This document shows, piece after piece, positions 17,109 through 26,314 of a DNA stretch of 64,000 bases (positions are counted from its first letter, which is position 1; each line of letters starts with the position of its first letter). Position numbers and translations under genes: made by a program. The notes under the pieces were generated by a model. It did no database searches, had not been told where the DNA came from, and was given only the letters and a program-made list of their open reading frames with translations. The DNA comes from Candidatus Sumerlaeota bacterium (lineage in GTDB: Bacteria > Sumerlaeota > Sumerlaeia > SLMS01 > JAHLLQ01). The DNA lies in assembly GCA_030156535.1 (NCBI GenBank), contig JASGMJ010000019.1, positions 18,566 through 82,565 on the forward strand, in the 5' to 3' direction.

Positions 17109-18932
17109 TTACTCCATGAACTCGATGAGCTGCTTGCGGCGGCTGGGGTGGCGGAGCTTGTTGAGGGCTTTCGTCTCGATCTGGCGCACGCGCTCGCGCG
17201 TGACGTTGAAGATCGTGCCGACTTCCTCAAGGGTGCGGGGGAAGTCGCTGCCGCCGATGCCGAAGCGCAGGCGCAGGACCTTCTGCTCGCGTTCGGTCAG
17301 CGTCGAGAGCACTTCCTCGATCTTCTCCTGCATCAGCTTGTAGGCGGTGGCCGTGACGGGTGACTGTGCATCCTCGTCGGGGATGAAGTCTCCGAAGTGG
17401 CTGTCGCCGTCCTCGCCGATGGGTGTTTCGAGGGAGATGGGCTGCATGGCGATCTTGAAGACCCTGCGGATCTTCTCGACGGGCATGCCCATCTTCTCGG
17501 CGATTTCGTCGGGTGTGGGTTCGCGGCCGAGTTCCTGAACGAGGAAGCGCTGGACGCGCGAGAGTTTGTTGATCGTCTCGATCATGTGGACGGGGATGCG
17601 GATCGTGCGTGCCTGGTCGGCGATGGCGCGTGTCACGGCCTGGCGGATCCACCACGTGGCATAGGTCGAGAACTTGTAGCCGCGCTGGTACTCGAACTTG
17701 TCGACGGCGCGCATGAGGCCGATGTTGCCTTCCTGGATGAGGTCCAGGAACTGGAGGCCGCGGTTGGTGTACTTCTTGGCGATGGAGACGACGAGGCGCA
17801 GGTTGGCTTCGACGACCTTCATCTTGGCTTCGTGAGCCTGTTTTTCGCCGCGCTTGATTTTCTCGACGATGTTCTTGAGTTCCTCGTACTTGTTGCCGCT
17901 CTCCTTTTCCAGGCGCTTGATGTTGCGCTGGGCCATGCGGAGCTGCTTGTCGAGGCGGATGAACTCGTCGAGGCCCTTGCCGTATTTCTTGAGCAGGGCC
18001 TTGGCCTCGGGGCTGTTCTTCTTGGTGCGGCGGACGACGCGGCGCAGCTCGTCCTCGCTCATCATGGCTTCAAGGATCGTGCGGCGGATTTCCTCGTGCG
18101 CCTTGTCGATCTGGATGAAGATGTCCTTCACGCGCTCGGCGATCTGCTCGACGATGGCGAAGTTGAGGTCGATCTTCTTGAGGAGGAGGTAAATTTCTTC
18201 GCGGCGTTGTTCGACGTCGGCGGTGGCATGCTCGCGTTCCTCGCCATCGAAGGTCGGGTCTTCGAGCATGTCGAGTTGGTCGGCGATGACCTCGAAGTGG
18301 TCGAGGACGGCCTTGAGGTTATCGAGGATGATCTTGATGATGCGGGCGCGTTCCTCGGGATCGGACTCGTCCACGTTGGCACGCAGGATGTCGTTGAGGT
18401 TGTACTGGCCGATTTCGATTTTCGAGTAGATGCGGCCGAGTTCCTGGGACGTGATGGAGGCGCGTGCGATGGCCGCCATGATTTCGTGGCGGCCCTTCTC
18501 GATTTGCTTGGCGAGGTAGACTTCCTCTTCGCGGGTCAGCAGGGGGACTTTGCCCATCTCCATAAGGTAGAGACGGACGGGGTCGTCGATGCGCTGGTTG
18601 TCAGCCTGGGTGTTGAGCAGGTCGCGGGCGCTGGTGGGGCCTGTGGTGGTGGAGCGGCCGGATTTTGTGGCGGCAGCGGATTTCGTGGCGGGCTTGGCGG
18701 TCTTGGCCGTTTTGGCCTTGGCTGTCTTGGCGGCCGCAGCTGCCTCGGAACTTTCGAGCACATCAATTTTGAGGCGTTCGAGTTCGGTGAGCAGGTCTTC
18801 CATCTCCTCGGAGGAGAAGTCCTGCGGCAGGTTGTCGTTGATTTCTTCGTAGGTGACGTGTCCGCGTTCCTTGCCAAGCTTGATGAGCTTCTTCAGGTCG
18901 GCGGGCAGTTGGCTGGTTTTTGTCTTGCTCAT
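17109..18932 (-). CDS. rpoD: RNA polymerase primary sigma factor RpoD
   Basis: 607 residues with the full layout of a group 1 sigma-70. Region 1.1 is at the N-terminus ([20 protein letters not shown]). A Lys/Ala-rich linker follows at about residues 62-100. Region 1.2 reads [21 protein letters not shown] long helical non-conserved region leads to region 2 ([40 protein letters not shown]) and region 3 ([20 protein letters not shown]). Region 4 has [29 protein letters not shown] and [10 protein letters not shown]. It directs transcription of housekeeping promoters. No clear Shine-Dalgarno precedes the ATG at 18932. Downstream is a strong terminator. Confidence 0.97.
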   Translation of the reverse strand: MSKTKTSQLPADLKKLIKLGKERGHVTYEEINDNLPQDFSSEEMEDLLTELERLKIDVLESSEAAAAAKTAKAKTAKTAKPATKSAAATKSGRSTTTGPTSARDLLNTQADNQRIDDPVRLYLMEMGKVPLLTREEEVYLAKQIEKGRHEIMAAIARASITSQELGRIYSKIEIGQYNLNDILRANVDESDPEERARIIKIILDNLKAVLDHFEVIADQLDMLEDPTFDGEEREHATADVEQRREEIYLLLKKIDLNFAIVEQIAERVKDIFIQIDKAHEEIRRTILEAMMSEDELRRVVRRTKKNSPEAKALLKKYGKGLDEFIRLDKQLRMAQRNIKRLEKESGNKYEELKNIVEKIKRGEKQAHEAKMKVVEANLRLVVSIAKKYTNRGLQFLDLIQEGNIGLMRAVDKFEYQRGYKFSTYATWWIRQAVTRAIADQARTIRIPVHMIETINKLSRVQRFLVQELGREPTPDEIAEKMGMPVEKIRRVFKIAMQPISLETPIGEDGDSHFGDFIPDEDAQSPVTATAYKLMQEKIEEVLSTLTEREQKVLRLRFGIGGSDFPRTLEEVGTIFNVTRERVRQIETKALNKLRHPSRRKQLIEFME

Positions 18933-19409
18933 GAGTTGGGTGTGAGTGTCTCCCGTTGAGTGTATGCTCTCGGTGGGTGGCCCCTGTGGCTAAGTAGTCT
19001 GTAAGACTTGCCCGAACGTGGCGCGCGCATCGGCGGCCCTCGGCAGCGGAGCTCTTAGGGCATACCTCTCCATTAAGCGGAAGTAGCAATTTGCAGGCCC
19101 AATGGCCAACGCAGACGGAACTGGCTGTCAATTACAAAGTGAATTCGACGTGAGAAACCAAGAGCGCCGGATCGCCGAGCCACTGAGATGAAAGGAGTTG
19201 CCGTGACTGGCATCAAGAAAAGGCTGGCAACCGGATGGAAACAAAAGAAATAAAGCGCCTGCTGCAAGGATCTTTGCGACTTGTGGGAACATCGTGCAGA
19301 CAGGCTGGGTCGGAGGCAACAGGTGTTGCATCTGAGCCGGATGGCGTCCCACTCTGACGCAATACCCGTCCCGCGCCGAGACACTCCACGCCCCCCGGAG
19401 GCAGGTGAG
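18933..19409. other. Intergenic region between rpoD and a small membrane-protein gene
   Basis: 477 bases that should hold the rpoD promoter and that of the plus-strand gene. I see no RNA gene. Short open frames exist on both strands, including a minus-strand frame resembling a lipoprotein signal peptide (19292-19128), but none has a good ribosome binding site. A plus-strand AAAGGAG near 19195 precedes only a 16-codon frame. Confidence 0.4.
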
Positions 19410-19817
19410 ATGACCAATTTTCCCCCTTCGCACAATCCCAAATCCCTGCTGGCCGAGATGAACGCGCGCATCAAGGTGCGCGACATTCGGGAATGGGACC
19501 GGCTGCGCCGTCAGGTTGAAGTCAAGTGGTGGGAGTCGGGGCTGGTGGCGCTGCTGTTCGTCAGCGGCGCGGGCCTGCTGGTGACGGTGGCAAAGCTGGC
19601 ACCGCGCCACAACGACCTGCTCTACTGGTTCATCATCGGCTGGTGCGGCCTTTTCATCCTGACGATGGTGGCGTGCATTGAGTTTCTGATCCTGAAGTTC
19701 CGGGCGCTGCGGCGCATGCACGAGGCGACGGCCAAGCACGACGAGGAGTTTCAGGCGGCCCTGAAGGCGATCCGCGATTACCTGGAGGCCCGCGAGGCGG
19801 CGGACGCGGAACGGTAA
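19410..19817 (+). CDS. Small two-span inner membrane protein
   Basis: 135 residues from ATG 19410, with a GGAGGCAGGTGAG stretch immediately before it. Two hydrophobic segments are seen (SGLVALLFVSGAGLLVTVA and LYWFIIGWCGLFILTMVACI), separated by a short loop. A charged helical C-terminus follows (KFRALRRMHEATAKHDEEFQ). The N-terminus is polar with Arg/Glu (DIREWDRLRRQVEVKWWE). A longer frame from 19281 is not supported by a ribosome binding site. No family is recognised. Confidence 0.62.
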   Translation: MTNFPPSHNPKSLLAEMNARIKVRDIREWDRLRRQVEVKWWESGLVALLFVSGAGLLVTVAKLAPRHNDLLYWFIIGWCGLFILTMVACIEFLILKFRALRRMHEATAKHDEEFQAALKAIRDYLEAREAADAER

Positions 19818-19972
19818 GCGGCATCTTACTTGCAGGGCCAGTGAAGTGCCGCTTGAGCGGCGCACAATGGCAGTCCCGGGGAGCCCATTCCATTTGGCTT
19901 GCGTTGCCGGAAATCGGATCGGCACGCTCCAGGACGATTGCCACACCCACCGGATTGAAGAAGGAGTGCAAG

Positions 19973-20473
19973 ATGCCGGATACCGTGACATTGAAGGGCA
20001 ACCCCGTGAAAGTGGCGGGGACGGAGGTGAAGGCCGGGGCAGCAGCGCCGGATGCGACGCTGAGCGTGAACCTGAAGGACACGGTCACGATTTCCAGCTT
20101 CAAGGGTAAGAAACTCGTCCTCGCCGTGGTTCCCTCCCTGGATACTCCGGTGTGCGATCTCGAAGCGCAGCGCTTCAACAAGGAAGCCGCATCGCTCGGC
20201 GACAACACGGTGGTGGCGGTTGTTTCGATGGACCTGCCGCCGGCGCAGGCGCGCTGGTGCGGCGCCAATTCGGCGACGAACATCAAGACGTTTTCCGATC
20301 ACCGCCTGCGCGACTTCGGCCAGAAGTACGGCGTGTACCTCCCCGACCTCGGCATCATGTGCCGCGCGGTCTTCGTCATCGACGAAACGGGAACGGTGAA
20401 GTACGCGGAGTACGTTCCCGAGATCGCGGACCAGCCGAACTTCGAGGCCGCCCTGGCAGCGCTGAAGGCCTGA
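19973..20473 (+). CDS. tpx: Thiol peroxidase Tpx
   Basis: 166 residues from ATG 19973 with AAGGAG upstream. It matches the atypical 2-Cys peroxiredoxin Tpx: VTLKGNPVKVAG at the start, VVPSLDTPVCDLEAQRFN with the peroxidatic Cys in TPVC, then the resolving Cys in WCGANSATNIKTFSDHR, and GIMCRAVFVIDETG. It reduces hydroperoxides using thioredoxin in the cytoplasm or periplasm; no signal peptide is present here. It sits 35 bases before an SDR gene. Confidence 0.94.
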   Translation: MPDTVTLKGNPVKVAGTEVKAGAAAPDATLSVNLKDTVTISSFKGKKLVLAVVPSLDTPVCDLEAQRFNKEAASLGDNTVVAVVSMDLPPAQARWCGANSATNIKTFSDHRLRDFGQKYGVYLPDLGIMCRAVFVIDETGTVKYAEYVPEIADQPNFEAALAALKA

Positions 20474-20508
20474 CCCCCACCCAACTTCCCCTTTGCCGGA
20501 GAATCTGA

Positions 20509-21291
20509 ATGGCGACGGAAACAATGACGCAAAGCACCACTCCCGCGGCGGCGCCGCCGCAGGGCAGACTCAAGGGCAAGGTTGCCCTCATCACGGGCTC
20601 CACCCGCGGGATCGGCCGCGCCATCGCCCATGCGTTTGCCGCCGAGGGCGCCAAAGTGGCCATCTGCGGCCGCTCGAAGGACGATCTGACCGCTGTGGCC
20701 GAGGAGATCAAACAGATCGGCGCGGAATGCTGTGCCGTGAAGATCGACCTCTCGGACTACAAGTCGGCCATTCGTCTCGTCGATGCCGTGCATCGCGCGT
20801 TCGGGCGGATCGACATCCTGGTCAACAACGCCAGCATTCTCGGCTCGCGCAGCACGCTGATGGAAACGCCCGCAGAGGAATGGGAGGAAGTCATCACGAC
20901 CAATCTCAACTCTGTGTTCTGGGTGACCAAGGAAGCCCTGGGCAAGATGGTGCCGCAGAACTCCGGCACCGTCATCAATGTCTCCTCGGGCGTCGGCCGG
21001 ACGGGACGGGCGAAGTGGGGCCCGTACTCGGTGTCGAAGTTCGCCATCGAGGGGATGACGCAGGTTCTCGCCGACGAAATGAAGCAGTACCGGGTGCGCG
21101 TGAACAGCGTGAATCCGGGGGGCACCCGCACGAAGATGCGCGCGGCAGCCTTTCCGGGCGAAGACCAGAAGACCCTGCCCAAGCCCGCAGATATCACCAA
21201 TGTGTTCGTCTATCTGGCAAGCGACGCAAGCGCCGGGGTGAACGGCGAGCAGTTCGACGCCCGCGAATGGATGCACCGCGCGGATTTCTGA
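20509..21291 (+). CDS. Short-chain dehydrogenase/reductase
   Basis: 260 residues. The Rossmann fold is clear: KVALITGSTRGIGRAIAHAF (TGxxxGIG), NNAS at the NNAG position, NVSSG with the catalytic Ser, and YSVSK with Tyr and Lys. The C-terminus (SVNPGGTRTKMR) matches the classical FabG-like group. The enzyme would reduce a carbonyl or oxidise an alcohol with NAD(P)(H); the substrate is unknown. An Ala/Thr-rich start (about 15 residues) precedes the fold. The gene is close behind tpx and ends with a terminator. Confidence 0.88.
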   Translation: MATETMTQSTTPAAAPPQGRLKGKVALITGSTRGIGRAIAHAFAAEGAKVAICGRSKDDLTAVAEEIKQIGAECCAVKIDLSDYKSAIRLVDAVHRAFGRIDILVNNASILGSRSTLMETPAEEWEEVITTNLNSVFWVTKEALGKMVPQNSGTVINVSSGVGRTGRAKWGPYSVSKFAIEGMTQVLADEMKQYRVRVNSVNPGGTRTKMRAAAFPGEDQKTLPKPADITNVFVYLASDASAGVNGEQFDAREWMHRADF

Positions 21292-21328
21292 AACCCGCGT
21301 CCGGCAGTTGGCACCTCACACTATCACG

Positions 21329-21360
21329 ACGGCATCCGGGCAACCGGGTGCCGTTTTTTT
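21329..21360 (+). terminator. Rho-independent terminator after the SDR gene
   Basis: An 11-bp stem with one G-T pair, ACGGCATCCGG (21329-21339) and CCGGGTGCCGT (21344-21354), 4-base loop, running into a T tract to 21360. It closes the tpx-SDR unit. Confidence 0.88.
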
Positions 21361-21675
21361 GGGAGCATCTCGGTGCTTCATCGCCGAAAGCACGCCTCGG
21401 AGATGGCTCGGGGTAATGAGGGACATGGGTGATAGTCGAAGGCGTACGGGACTGCCCCGAAGAGGCAGGATCACATAGCCCAGGGCCCCGTTGGTGCCAT
21501 TGCGGGCCGAACGCATCTTTGCTCAAGGCGACCTGCTTCCCGCGGATAATGGCTACGACTCTTCCGAAAACTCCATAGTCTCACCCCGCGACTGCACACC
21601 GTGAAATCCGTTCCTGTTGCCAGCCGGGGCTCGGTGGTGCATCCTCGGTACGTCGGCAGGAAAGTCATCTCATCC
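21361..21675. other. Intergenic region upstream of the TPR gene
   Basis: 315 bases after the SDR terminator. It should contain the promoter of the gene starting at 21676, but I could not pick convincing -35 and -10 elements. The in-frame GTG at 21601 would extend the protein by 25 residues. No RNA gene or repeat is visible. Confidence 0.4.
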
Positions 21676-23649
21676 ATGAACACCACACCTTCCATCACGA
21701 TCCTTCCGTTCGCCTTTGCCAATTGGCAGGAGGAGAAGCGTGGCGTGGATTTCTGCCGGGGGCTGACGAGCCTGATCGAGGGGCGCCTGCGTCTGATTCC
21801 CGAGTGCGAGCTCCATGTCCAGCACCTCGTGGCCCGCCCGGCGGCGGAGGGCGAACCCCATCAGTATGTCCTGCGCACGCAGATGTGGCCGATCGATGAG
21901 GCCTTGGACCTGCCCGCGCCCGCAGGCACCGACCCCACGCATCTGGTGCAGGGCGAATTGGAATATGGCCCCACAATGGGGCTGATTCTGGAGGTAATCG
22001 ATCGCCGCGCGGGGTTCTGCTCGTTCCGCGAGCGCATCATGTGTCCGCGCGAGGAGTTTCTCGCGCGTCTCTTTCCGGCGCTGGGACGCCTTGCGGACGT
22101 GATCGACGACACGCTGCCCGCAGAGCGGCGGGTGCTGCTGGTGCGCCAGCCGACACGCTCGTACGAGGCGTTCGAATCGTATCTGACGGGGCTCTCGCAG
22201 CGCGTGGAGGTTCACGCCGGATCGCGTGCGCCAGGAGTCAGCGCGGCGTCGTTCCTTCCGTTCGAGACGGCGCTCGAAGCCGACCCGCAGTTTCTCGAAC
22301 CGTGCATCGCGATCGACTTGCTGGCGCAGGAATGCTTCCGCGCGGGGCATGCGGAGAGCATCGCGTGGAAGGCTCTCCAACGGGCGTCCGACATCGCACC
22401 GCACTTCGCCGGTTTTTCCCGGACGATGGGGATTTATTGCTTTGAGACCGGGCGGATCGACGACGCACGCCACCTGCTCGAGGACTTTCTGGAGCGCACC
22501 AGCGCCAAGGACCCCACCGCGCCTCCCGCGTACGTGCGCCTCGCCCGCATCTATCACGAAGAGCAGGGAGTCGAGAAGGCCATCGCCCTTTTGACAAAGG
22601 CGGCAGGGCTTTTCCCCGGCGAGCCGGAGCTGCTCGAGAGTCTGGGCGTTTGCCTGGCCGATGCCGGACGCACCGAGGAGGCCGAGAAGGTCTGGCGCCG
22701 GATTCTCGACCGCCAACCGGGGCGGGCGGCGACGCTCGCCAATCTGGCTTTCGTGAAGTGGAAGGAGAAGGACTACGAGCGCGCGCGCATTCTGTTCGAG
22801 CGGGCGATCGAGTCCCCTGACGCCACGGAGACCGCGTTCGCGCGCTATGTGGATTTCCTGATCGAACGCGGGCCGATGGAACGCGCCGACGACGTGGCGA
22901 CGGAGTGGGTGGAGAGGTACTCGGATTCGTGGAGAAACTGGCTGCAACTGGCGAAGATTCGCCGGCGCCTGGGCCAAACCACGGCCGCGGAGCATTGTCT
23001 GGACCGCGCGGAGGAACTGGCGGGCAGCGAGGATCTGGAGGGCGAAATCCTGATGGTGCGGTTCGCCGTGCGATTCCCCGCCGACTTCACCGTCTTCCAG
23101 CAGGCGTTGCGTGCGTCGGTTCGCGCAGCCAGGGAGCGCGGCAATACGGGAAAAAGCGAGGACGCGGCGAAAGCACTGGCGGAAGCCGTGGTGGTCTTTC
23201 GCCATTTGACGGCCCGGCACCCCGGCCTCCCCTTCCTTTGGCGGGCATTGGCCCAGAACTTCGTCCACACCGAGCAATACGAGGCCGCCGTTGATGCCCA
23301 AAGGCGTCTGGTGGAGTTGACCCCCCGGTCGGCAGGGGCACGAAACGCCCTGGGCATTCTGCTGCTGCGTTGCGGGCAAAGAAGAGAGGCGCTGGCGACG
23401 CTGCGTGAAGCCGTTGAGATGGCGCCCCGCACGGCGTCCTATCGGGCCAACCTGATCGCCGCGCTGCTGGAAAGCGGCAACACCGCTGGGGCACGAGAGG
23501 TGCTGGCAGAACTTGCAGACCGCGCGCCGAACGAGCCCATGGTGGCCGAAATCAGGCGCCGAATCGAGGCAATGGAGGCCCGCGAAGACGAGTCAAAACC
23601 CGCCCAGGGCCTAATGCGCCGCCTGCTGGGCTGGCTGCGCCGGCGCTGA
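21676..23649 (+). CDS. TolB-N-like/TPR repeat protein
   Basis: 657 residues from ATG 21676; a GTG at 21601 is an alternative. The start (ITILPFAFANWQEEKRGVDF, then CRGLTSLIEGRL) resembles the TolB amino-terminal-type domain found before TPRs and in adenylate cyclase-like proteins. From about residue 230 tandem TPR-like helical pairs follow: LAGFRYEEAL-type units such as GVEKAIALLTKAAGLFPGEP, AEKVWRRILDRQPGRAATLA and AVDAQRRLVELTPRSAGARN. The C-terminus is basic (RRLLGWLRRR). It probably acts as a protein-interaction scaffold in the cytoplasm. No enzymatic domain is visible. Confidence 0.75.
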   Translation: MNTTPSITILPFAFANWQEEKRGVDFCRGLTSLIEGRLRLIPECELHVQHLVARPAAEGEPHQYVLRTQMWPIDEALDLPAPAGTDPTHLVQGELEYGPTMGLILEVIDRRAGFCSFRERIMCPREEFLARLFPALGRLADVIDDTLPAERRVLLVRQPTRSYEAFESYLTGLSQRVEVHAGSRAPGVSAASFLPFETALEADPQFLEPCIAIDLLAQECFRAGHAESIAWKALQRASDIAPHFAGFSRTMGIYCFETGRIDDARHLLEDFLERTSAKDPTAPPAYVRLARIYHEEQGVEKAIALLTKAAGLFPGEPELLESLGVCLADAGRTEEAEKVWRRILDRQPGRAATLANLAFVKWKEKDYERARILFERAIESPDATETAFARYVDFLIERGPMERADDVATEWVERYSDSWRNWLQLAKIRRRLGQTTAAEHCLDRAEELAGSEDLEGEILMVRFAVRFPADFTVFQQALRASVRAARERGNTGKSEDAAKALAEAVVVFRHLTARHPGLPFLWRALAQNFVHTEQYEAAVDAQRRLVELTPRSAGARNALGILLLRCGQRREALATLREAVEMAPRTASYRANLIAALLESGNTAGAREVLAELADRAPNEPMVAEIRRRIEAMEAREDESKPAQGLMRRLLGWLRRR

Positions 23650-23675
23650 TCCAATCCCCGAAACGAGAGATTCGC

Positions 23676-24488
23676 ATGACCAAACCGCCCGACGCCTCCC
23701 CCGCCGGGGGGGCATTGCACACGGACCTCGCAGCCCTGATGCGTCAAGTCGCCGAGGGGGGACTGGACCCCGCTGCCGCCGCCCAACGCGCCCACGGAAT
23801 GCTCGTGCGTGATCTGGGCTTTGCCCAGGTTGACACGCACCGCCAGGTTCGCCGCGGCAGACCGGAAGCCGTGTTCTGCCAGGGCAAGACCCCCGAGCAG
23901 ATCATCACCATCGCCCGCAGCATGAGAGACGCGGGCCAGAACGTTCTGATGACACGACTTGGCCATGACTGCTTCGAGCAGGTGGCGAAGGCGTTGGAGG
24001 GCCCGGACCTGCGGCGCCACCCGCTGGCACGGATGCTTTACCTGGAGGTCAGCCCCACTCCGCGCAAGACGGGGCGCGTGGGCATCGTCTGCGCGGGAAC
24101 GACGGACATTCCGGTGGCCGAGGAGGCCGCCGTGACGGCCGAGGCCCTGGGCAGTCCGGTGGACCGACTGTGGGATGCCGGGGTCGCGGGAATTCACCGC
24201 ATCCTGCGCCAACAGGAGAAGCTCGCCGGTTTCCGGGTGCTCGTCGTCGTCGCCGGCATGGAAGGGGCCCTGCCGTCCGTGGTGGCGGGATTGGTGAAAG
24301 CACCCGTGATCGCCGTTCCAACGAGCGTGGGTTATGGGGCTTCTTTCGGCGGGCTGGCGGCGCTGCTGGGGATGCTCAACTCTTGCGCCCCCGGGATTGG
24401 GGTCGTAAACATCGACAATGGCTATGGAGCAGGCTACCTTGCCGACGCCATGAACGAGTTGGGCGAGGTGGATGCAGGGTGCCCTTGA
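23676..24488 (+). CDS. larB: LarB, pyridinium-3,5-biscarboxylate mononucleotide synthase
   Basis: 270 residues. The match is DTHRQVRRGRPEAVFCQGKT (the RxGRPE..F..GKT segment) and TGRVGIVCAGTTDIPVAEEA, followed by VVVAGMEGALPSVVAGLV and PTSVGYGASFGGLAALLGML, all shared by LarB and the AIR carboxylase-like PurE fold. LarB carboxylates and hydrolyses nicotinic acid adenine dinucleotide in the first step of the nickel-pincer cofactor of lactate racemase-type enzymes. No larA, larC or larE is nearby, which is unusual if it stands alone. A purE-like alternative is less likely because the N-terminal region is LarB-specific. Confidence 0.85.
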   Translation: MTKPPDASPAGGALHTDLAALMRQVAEGGLDPAAAAQRAHGMLVRDLGFAQVDTHRQVRRGRPEAVFCQGKTPEQIITIARSMRDAGQNVLMTRLGHDCFEQVAKALEGPDLRRHPLARMLYLEVSPTPRKTGRVGIVCAGTTDIPVAEEAAVTAEALGSPVDRLWDAGVAGIHRILRQQEKLAGFRVLVVVAGMEGALPSVVAGLVKAPVIAVPTSVGYGASFGGLAALLGMLNSCAPGIGVVNIDNGYGAGYLADAMNELGEVDAGCP

Positions 24489-24569
24489 GGAGAGGAACCT
24501 CTGGCCGCATCAGCAGTCCGGAGAAGAACACGCAAGCGCGCAATCACTTCAGCATTTTGGATAACCGAC

Positions 24570-26177
24570 ATGGAATCAGTGGACGAGCGTCTGGAATTGC
24601 TCCGGACGCCGATGAGCAGGACCGCGGAAGCGGATGGAGGGATTCTTAATCGGGGGGGCATTGAATACATTCTCAATGCCCGCTGCCGTAAAGACAGCTT
24701 TGAATCCCTCGAAGACCAGAAACGCTTTCTTGCCCCCGGCGTGCAGTGGCGGCGGCGGCGCGTGGGCTGGCTGGACGATGCCTCGGGCGATGCCAAGGGA
24801 CTTTGTCTGAACGAGATCCGCGTCAGCCCCGATGCTGCGGGACGCGTGGAGCCGTGGGTCTCGATGGCCCAACCCGAGCTCGTGGATTTCGATGCAATCG
24901 AGCATGCCTATTGGCAGACCTACTGGGCAGGCGGTGCGCTGCGCGCCGAGCGCGGCGTGAAGGCTTCGCGTCTTTTTCTGAACATGCGCGAGCTGACCTG
25001 TGCGCGCCCCGGCGCCCCACGCGGACCGTGGGAGGATCTGGAAGCAGCTCAAAGGAAAGTCGCCGCCGGCGAAGGCAACCCCGAAGAGCTTGAGCTGTTG
25101 TCCTACATGAATCCTCTGCTGCGGACGGTGGAGGGGGACAACGATGTCCAGGTCGTCCGCTATCTTCCGGCGATTCCGCCCTCCTGGGGCGTGACGGGCC
25201 ATGCGCATGTTCTGGCCGCTACCAATGGCGGATACTTTCTGAACTTCCCCGAGGAATACGACGACGGCACTTCGGCCCTGCACCAGCCAATCGGTGCGCT
25301 GTTTGCCGATGGCCGCCTGCACATGCCGGCCTGGATCGAACGTCCCTGCGCGGTGGAATGGGAAGATGGGCGCCGGCGCATCGAACGTCTGGGCCCCGAG
25401 AACATGTTCCTGCACGTCAACGGCGAGGAGGCCTACGGGCTGGAGCGCGGCACGCGTGTGCCCACGGATTCGGCCACCGTCTGGCGCAGTTTCGACGGCC
25501 CCCTGCCCGCCGCCGAGCCCGGTGGCTACGTGGTCGATCTCGTGTTCTGCGGCGCGGGGCTGGTGAAAGTGGTCGAGCCCGGCACCGAGAAGCCCCCTAT
25601 CGGCGGCGCTCTCGTGCGTCTGCGCGGGCGGCTGGCGTTGCCGTGGCGCAACTGGCTGCGCGACCCGCGCAAACACGCCTTCCCGCAATGGAACATCGAG
25701 CTGCGCACGTCGCGCAACGAGCCGTTGCTGTGGGTGTTGGCATCGGGTCCGATACTGATCCACGACGGCACGATCCTGCGGGAGACGGAGATTTTCTCGC
25801 CGCTGGCAGCGGGCGAGATGTTTCCGGACGGCCCGCCCCCCACGCGCTTCCCCTACGACGCCACGAAGACCCGCGCGCCACGGACGGCCATCGGCCTGAC
25901 GCGCGCCGAGGAATGGGTGCTGCTGGTGGTGGACGGACGGGCGGACGACTCGCACAGTGTGGGCTGCACGCTTGAAGACCTTGCCCGCCTGATGCGGGAA
26001 ATCGGCTGCTATGCCGCGCTGAATCTCGATGGCGGTGGTTCCAGTGTCATGGCCGTCGAAGGTGTCAGCGGCTTCGACCAGTTGAAGCCCGGCCTGGCCG
26101 CCACAATCGCCAACATCCCGAGTGACCCGGGGCACCGCGAGCGCATTGTCCCGGTCGTCCTGAATGTGGTTCAGTAG
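24570..26177 (+). CDS. NAGPA-type phosphodiester glycosidase-like protein
   Basis: 535 residues. The C-terminal two-thirds match the phosphodiester glycosidase family (DUF2233/NAGPA). Supporting segments are HVLAATNGGYFLNFPEEYDD (NGGYF), PRTAIGLTRAEEWVLLVVDG and CYAALNLDGGGSSVMAVEG (LDGGGSS), in the expected order. The N-terminal about 190 residues are different and not recognised. There is no clear signal peptide, although most family members act outside the cytoplasm. The ATG at 24570 has no strong ribosome binding site, so a later start such as that at 24612 (MSRTAEADGG) is possible. Family members remove N-acetylglucosamine 1-phosphate-type groups or process exopolysaccharide. Confidence 0.78.
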   Translation: MESVDERLELLRTPMSRTAEADGGILNRGGIEYILNARCRKDSFESLEDQKRFLAPGVQWRRRRVGWLDDASGDAKGLCLNEIRVSPDAAGRVEPWVSMAQPELVDFDAIEHAYWQTYWAGGALRAERGVKASRLFLNMRELTCARPGAPRGPWEDLEAAQRKVAAGEGNPEELELLSYMNPLLRTVEGDNDVQVVRYLPAIPPSWGVTGHAHVLAATNGGYFLNFPEEYDDGTSALHQPIGALFADGRLHMPAWIERPCAVEWEDGRRRIERLGPENMFLHVNGEEAYGLERGTRVPTDSATVWRSFDGPLPAAEPGGYVVDLVFCGAGLVKVVEPGTEKPPIGGALVRLRGRLALPWRNWLRDPRKHAFPQWNIELRTSRNEPLLWVLASGPILIHDGTILRETEIFSPLAAGEMFPDGPPPTRFPYDATKTRAPRTAIGLTRAEEWVLLVVDGRADDSHSVGCTLEDLARLMREIGCYAALNLDGGGSSVMAVEGVSGFDQLKPGLAATIANIPSDPGHRERIVPVVLNVVQ

Positions 26178-26314
26178 TCTCAAAAGGAGACGAAGGTGCG
26201 TTTCTGCGCACTCCTTTCGTTGCCCTGTGCCGGTTTCGGGAGAGAATCCGGCTGTAAGTCCAGTGCGGGCCGGCCTGCGAGGTCGGCTCGAATTTCGCCT
26301 TTCTGGTGTTCTGT

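Noticed and set aside
17397-18959. 520-residue plus-strand frame opposite rpoD
   Set aside because: Composed of Leu/Asp/Val-rich repeats typical of an antisense shadow of the Glu/Lys-rich rpoD coding region.
19128-19292. 54-codon minus-strand frame resembling a lipoprotein signal (ILAAGALFLLFPSGC)
   Set aside because: No ribosome binding site, a poor lipobox (Pro at -3), no domain and it lies in an intergenic region; too weak to call.
26183-26217. Imperfect hairpin between the NAGPA-like gene and asnS, considered as a T-box or terminator
   Set aside because: No T-box antiterminator sequence, a bulged stem and no T run follows it.
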